From Candidatus Thorarchaeota archaeon SMTZ1-83 (GTDB lineage: Archaea > Asgardarchaeota > Thorarchaeia > Thorarchaeales > Thorarchaeaceae), in the NCBI GenBank assembly GCA_001563325.1, contig LRSK01000153.1, positions 1 through 17,400 on the forward strand: 17,400 nucleotides of DNA, written 5' to 3'. The notes under the pieces were generated by a model. It searched no databases. It was not told the origin of the DNA and saw only the letters and a list, made by a program, of their open reading frames with translations. Shown here piece after piece: positions 15,210 to 17,400 of the stretch (the stretch's first letter is position 1; each line of letters starts with the position of its first letter). The position numbers were made by a program, and so were the translations under genes.

Positions 15210-15234
15210 TTTATAATGAATCTGGATTCATTAT
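15210..15234. promoter_or_regulatory. mrp promoter: TATA box overlapped by a 10-base inverted repeat
   Basis: A strong TATA-like TTTATAAT (15210-15217) is overlapped by perfect arms ATAATGAATC (15213-15222) and GATTCATTAT (15225-15234) separated by TG. The TATA lies about 80 bases before the mrp ATG, and the reverse strand of the same box reads ATTATAAA, usable toward the small ORF and larB. A protein on this repeat would block TBP binding, so it looks like a repressor site. A further GAATC half-site lies at 15182-15186. The core GAATC-N2-GATTC matches the hdrC upstream palindrome. Confidence 0.55.
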
Positions 15235-15295
15235 TTGGTGCGTTTGTTAGTTCTCCAACAGTCAATGAGCAAGTAACCATAGATGGGTGTTATGT

Positions 15296-16120
15296 ATGAC
15301 CAAGACAGCTACTGACACAAAGGACATGGTACCGCCCGAAGTCAGAGAGAACATGAGAGATGTGAAACATAAGATTGTGGTGCTCTCTGGGAAAGGAGGT
15401 GTTGGGAAGACCACTGTGGCCACCAACTTGGCGATGTCCTTCGCCAAACAAGGACTGAAGTCTGGAATCCTCGACGTTGACATCTATGGCCCGAATGTGC
15501 CGAAGTTGCTGGGTCTTGAGGGTCTTCATCCACAGGTAGAGAATGAAAGAATCCGACCTATAAGAGGACCACTTAATCTTAAGGTAATGAGCATGGGATT
15601 CCTTCTTCGACAGGCAGATGATGCGGTTGCTTGGAGAGGACCACTAGTTGGGAAGGCTATTCGTCAGTTCCTAAGTGATGTGATGTGGGGAGAGCTAGAT
15701 ATTCTGGTCGTGGACCTGCCTCCCGGCACGGGAGATGAGATACTGAGCATTCTGCAGTCAATCCCACAGATAGATGGAGTGATCATAGTGTCAACTCCTC
15801 AGGAAGTTGCTGTGCTTGATGCGCGTCGGGCGATTCGACTCGTGGGAATAATGGGAATACCTGTCTTGGGCATCGTGGAGAACATGAGTGAGTTTGTCTG
15901 TCCAAAATGCGGTGAAGCATACAGACTGTTCGGAGAAGGAGTGACTCAGAAGGCTGCTAAGGACTTCGCAGTGAATCATCTAGGGTCATTGCCACTGGAT
16001 CCTACAATCATCAGCCTGTCTGACAAAGGGATGCCATTCGTGGTGGAAGATCCAGACTCCGAAGCCGCGAAAGCTTTCGGTTCGGTAGTTAAGCAAGTCA
16101 GCAAGGCAATTGGCCTTTAA
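15296..16120 (+). CDS. mrp: Mrp/NBP35-type iron-sulfur cluster carrier ATPase
   Basis: This 274-residue protein has the deviant Walker A SGKGGVGKT (31-39), VDIYGPNVPKLLG (61-73), VVDLPPGTGDE (138-148), STPQEVAVLDARR and a CPKC pair (202-205) that bridges an Fe-S cluster between two monomers in ApbC/Nbp35 proteins. It transfers [4Fe-4S] clusters to apo-enzymes in the cytosol. The MIP18/DUF59 domain found at the N-terminus of many bacterial Mrp proteins is absent, as is usual in archaea. I chose ATG 15296 over the in-frame GTG 15287 because GGGTG sits about six bases upstream. The promoter carries the GAATC inverted repeat also seen before hdrC, an operon whose products need many clusters. It is convergent with the beta-grasp gene. 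Confidence 0.94.
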   Translation: MTKTATDTKDMVPPEVRENMRDVKHKIVVLSGKGGVGKTTVATNLAMSFAKQGLKSGILDVDIYGPNVPKLLGLEGLHPQVENERIRPIRGPLNLKVMSMGFLLRQADDAVAWRGPLVGKAIRQFLSDVMWGELDILVVDLPPGTGDEILSILQSIPQIDGVIIVSTPQEVAVLDARRAIRLVGIMGIPVLGIVENMSEFVCPKCGEAYRLFGEGVTQKAAKDFAVNHLGSLPLDPTIISLSDKGMPFVVEDPDSEAAKAFGSVVKQVSKAIGL

Positions 16121-16136
16121 TAATCTAATGAAAAGT

Positions 16137-16168
16137 CGAGCTCTCGAGAAGCTCCTCAGAGATCTCTG
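16137..16168. repeat. Short palindromes between the convergent mrp and beta-grasp genes
   Basis: TCGAG-CT-CTCGA (16137-16148) and the perfect 12-base palindrome CAGAGATCTCTG (16157-16168) fall in the 62-base gap between two convergent stops. They could form small 3' hairpins on both transcripts. There is no T-run, so a terminator is not shown. Confidence 0.3.
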
Positions 16169-16182
16169 GATTCCTAGTCTGT

Positions 16183-16419
16183 TCAGAGAGCTCGTTGATT
16201 AAGCTCTATGATATCATGGGCGTGAAGAACATTATCAGGATTCGCAGGAGCGTTGTTGATATAGCAATCACCAACAACATCCAGATTCAGCCCCAATCGG
16301 CGTAACATCTCTTCGAAATGCTCTCCTTCAACATACTCGCATAGCATTATTGCACTGGCATTAGGATTGCATTGCTCAACTATCTTCTTGAGACCGCCGT
16401 AGAGAAAGACTTCGATCAT
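16183..16419 (-). CDS. MoaD/ThiS-like beta-grasp protein lacking the C-terminal diglycine
   Basis: This 78-residue protein starts MIEVFLYGGLKK, has a central helix (EHFEEMLRRLGL), CYINNAPANPDNVLHAHDIIEL, and ends NQRAL. The length and strand-helix-strand order fit the ThiS/MoaD sulfur-carrier superfamily, in which the last strand (DxVxxxDxIxxxPP) is followed by GG for adenylation and thiocarboxylate formation. Here the last strand is present but the tail is NQRAL with no glycine, so it could not act as a normal sulfur carrier; other reading frames past the stop offer no GG either. It may be a structural or regulatory beta-grasp protein. The start codon is ATG at 16419 with only weak GGCGAG upstream. 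It is divergent from the antiporter gene and convergent with mrp. Confidence 0.65.
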   Translation of the reverse strand: MIEVFLYGGLKKIVEQCNPNASAIMLCEYVEGEHFEEMLRRLGLNLDVVGDCYINNAPANPDNVLHAHDIIELNQRAL

Positions 16420-16611
16420 ACGATTGACTCGCCAGTCATGGCAAATAAGCTATCTGCAAATCATGGATGATGGGCGCTTGGTAGTGCATTTCATCTATGA
16501 TCGATCACTTCCTGTTCACGACGGCTATCTTGAAAAGATGCCAACCCAAATGGAAAAGAATAGATTCTTGATGAGAAGCGATAGTACATCGTCTTCTACA
16601 GGTGATTCTTC

Positions 16612-17400
16612 TTGCAGGCCTTGGACCCAGTCTTCAGCATTGGTCTCCTAGCCTTGGGCCTTTTCATGTTGAGCCAAGGTTCCGAGTATTTCGTTGAGGC
16701 GGCATCTAGACTTGCGAGAGCGGCCGGTGTTTCAGAGCTATTCATTGGCCTCACGCTTGTGGCCATTGGCACCTCCCTGCCCGAGATAGTTTCGAGTTCT
16801 TTAGCAATCGCTGCGGGAAGTTCATACTTGGCTCTTGGGAACATTCTTGGGAGTTATGTCGCGAATCTGACGCTCGTGGTGGGCCTCAGCGCAGTCTTCG
16901 CGCCACTAGCCTCAAACGCAGCTATTCTTGGTCGTGACACCAAGGTCATGATACTCACTCTCCTCTTTCTAGGATTCTCCATGTTTGACCCGGTCACACC
17001 AACACGAATTACAGCCTACGAGGGCATCATCCTGTTGCTGCTGTTTGTCACCTACGTGCTCTTCCTCTATGACAACCGAGACGAATGCGAAACGTGCTAC
17101 CAATTCGAAGTGTTTGTGGACTACCTAATCAGATTGAGATTTCTTACGACCCTTCGCGGGCTTGCTCGCAAACCTCCTCCAAGAGAAGCATCCAAGACTG
17201 AGTCCACCAACCAGGAAGTGAATTATGGGTTGGCGCCAAAGGAGCAAGGTAGGCAATCCCTTCGAGAGGTTTTCATCGTCGTTCTTTCCTGTGTGGGTGT
17301 AATCGCAGGTGCGCAGTTGGTTATCCAAGGTGCGGTCAACCTCAGTTTCGTTTGGGGAATAAGTGAGGGTGTGATAGGACTCACAGTGGTTGCCGTAGGC
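16612..17400 (+). CDS. Calcium/cation antiporter (CaCA, YrbG-like), C-terminus outside window
   Basis: The frame runs from a TTG at 16612 to the right edge (263 codons). The first helix (SIGLLALGLFMLSQGSEYFV) leads into the alpha-1 repeat FIGLTLVAIGTSLPEIVSS, followed by LGNILGSYVANLTLVVGL. After three further hydrophobic stretches and a charged cytoplasmic loop (about residues 185-215), a second half begins, GAQLVIQGAVNLSFVWGISEGVIGLTVVAVG, which is the start of the alpha-2 repeat and is cut by the window. This inverted repeat with GTSLPE is the ion-binding core of Na+/Ca2+ exchangers. An in-frame TGA at 16603 rules out an earlier start, and AGGTGATT sits about five bases before the TTG, so TTG is the best start although unusual. 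The ion specificity cannot be told. Confidence 0.9.
   Translation, partial: MQALDPVFSIGLLALGLFMLSQGSEYFVEAASRLARAAGVSELFIGLTLVAIGTSLPEIVSSSLAIAAGSSYLALGNILGSYVANLTLVVGLSAVFAPLASNAAILGRDTKVMILTLLFLGFSMFDPVTPTRITAYEGIILLLLFVTYVLFLYDNRDECETCYQFEVFVDYLIRLRFLTTLRGLARKPPPREASKTESTNQEVNYGLAPKEQGRQSLREVFIVVLSCVGVIAGAQLVIQGAVNLSFVWGISEGVIGLTVVAVG

Noticed and set aside
16424..16651. 75-codon frame ahead of the antiporter gene on the + strand
   Set aside because: It starts with TTG, overlaps the antiporter gene by 40 bases in another frame, has no recognised motif and a low-complexity serine-rich end; it is probably a chance frame, although an ATG inside it (about 16463) leaves slight doubt.
1..17400. 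CRISPR array, rRNA or tRNA genes
   Set aside because: Intergenic gaps are all short, and I saw no regularly spaced repeats, cloverleaf or rRNA-like sequence; this was a visual check, not a covariance search.

Overview
The window looks archaeal. Several genes are preceded by TATA-like boxes, it carries a soluble Hdr/Qmo-type redox operon, an archaeal-style tnpB and a small exported protein of a type common in archaeal genomes. An Asgard (for example Thorarchaeota-like) or Bathyarchaeia-like lineage is my guess; nothing in the window fixes the taxon. Shine-Dalgarno motifs precede many starts, so leadered translation appears normal.

Layout. 1-997 (-): 5' part of an M20 metallopeptidase gene that runs off the left edge. 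1126-1635 (-): small two-membrane-segment exported protein. About 1712-3027: IS200/IS605-type tnpB element whose gene is interrupted by one in-frame TAA, inserted just downstream of the redox operon. 3067-10641 (-): six tightly coupled genes in the order hdrC, hdrB, qmoA-like, qmoB-like, mvhD-like, hdrA. 10773-11618 (-): SAM methyltransferase of the leucine carboxyl methyltransferase type. 11750-12571 (+): RNase Z-like metallo-beta-lactamase-fold hydrolase, convergent with trmO (12574-13065, -). 13237-14064 (+): larE, convergent with larB (14092-14877, -), which has a small unknown ORF upstream. 15296-16120 (+): Mrp/NBP35 Fe-S carrier ATPase. 16183-16419 (-): MoaD/ThiS-like beta-grasp protein without a diglycine tail. 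16612 to the right edge (+): start of a cation/Ca2+ antiporter.

The main item is the redox operon. It encodes three different HdrA-family flavoproteins, HdrB and HdrC, and both a free MvhD-type subunit and an MvhD domain fused to one HdrA. The QmoA-like plus QmoB-like plus HdrBC combination resembles the arrangement of Gram-positive sulfate reducers in which HdrBC replace QmoC, but here a full-length HdrA and a duplicated-ferredoxin MvhD protein are added. No hydrogenase, formate dehydrogenase, F420-binding or AprAB/Dsr gene is present in the window, so electron donor and acceptor are unknown. The likely role is soluble flavin-based electron bifurcation or confurcation between thiol/disulfide and low-potential carriers.

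A second point is regulatory. The hdrC promoter region and the mrp promoter region each contain an inverted repeat GAATC-N2-GATTC at nearly the same distance (about 70 nt) from the start codon. This suggests one regulator controlling the Fe-S-rich complex and an Fe-S carrier. Intergenic gaps are all short (under 300 bases). No rRNA, tRNA or CRISPR array was seen.
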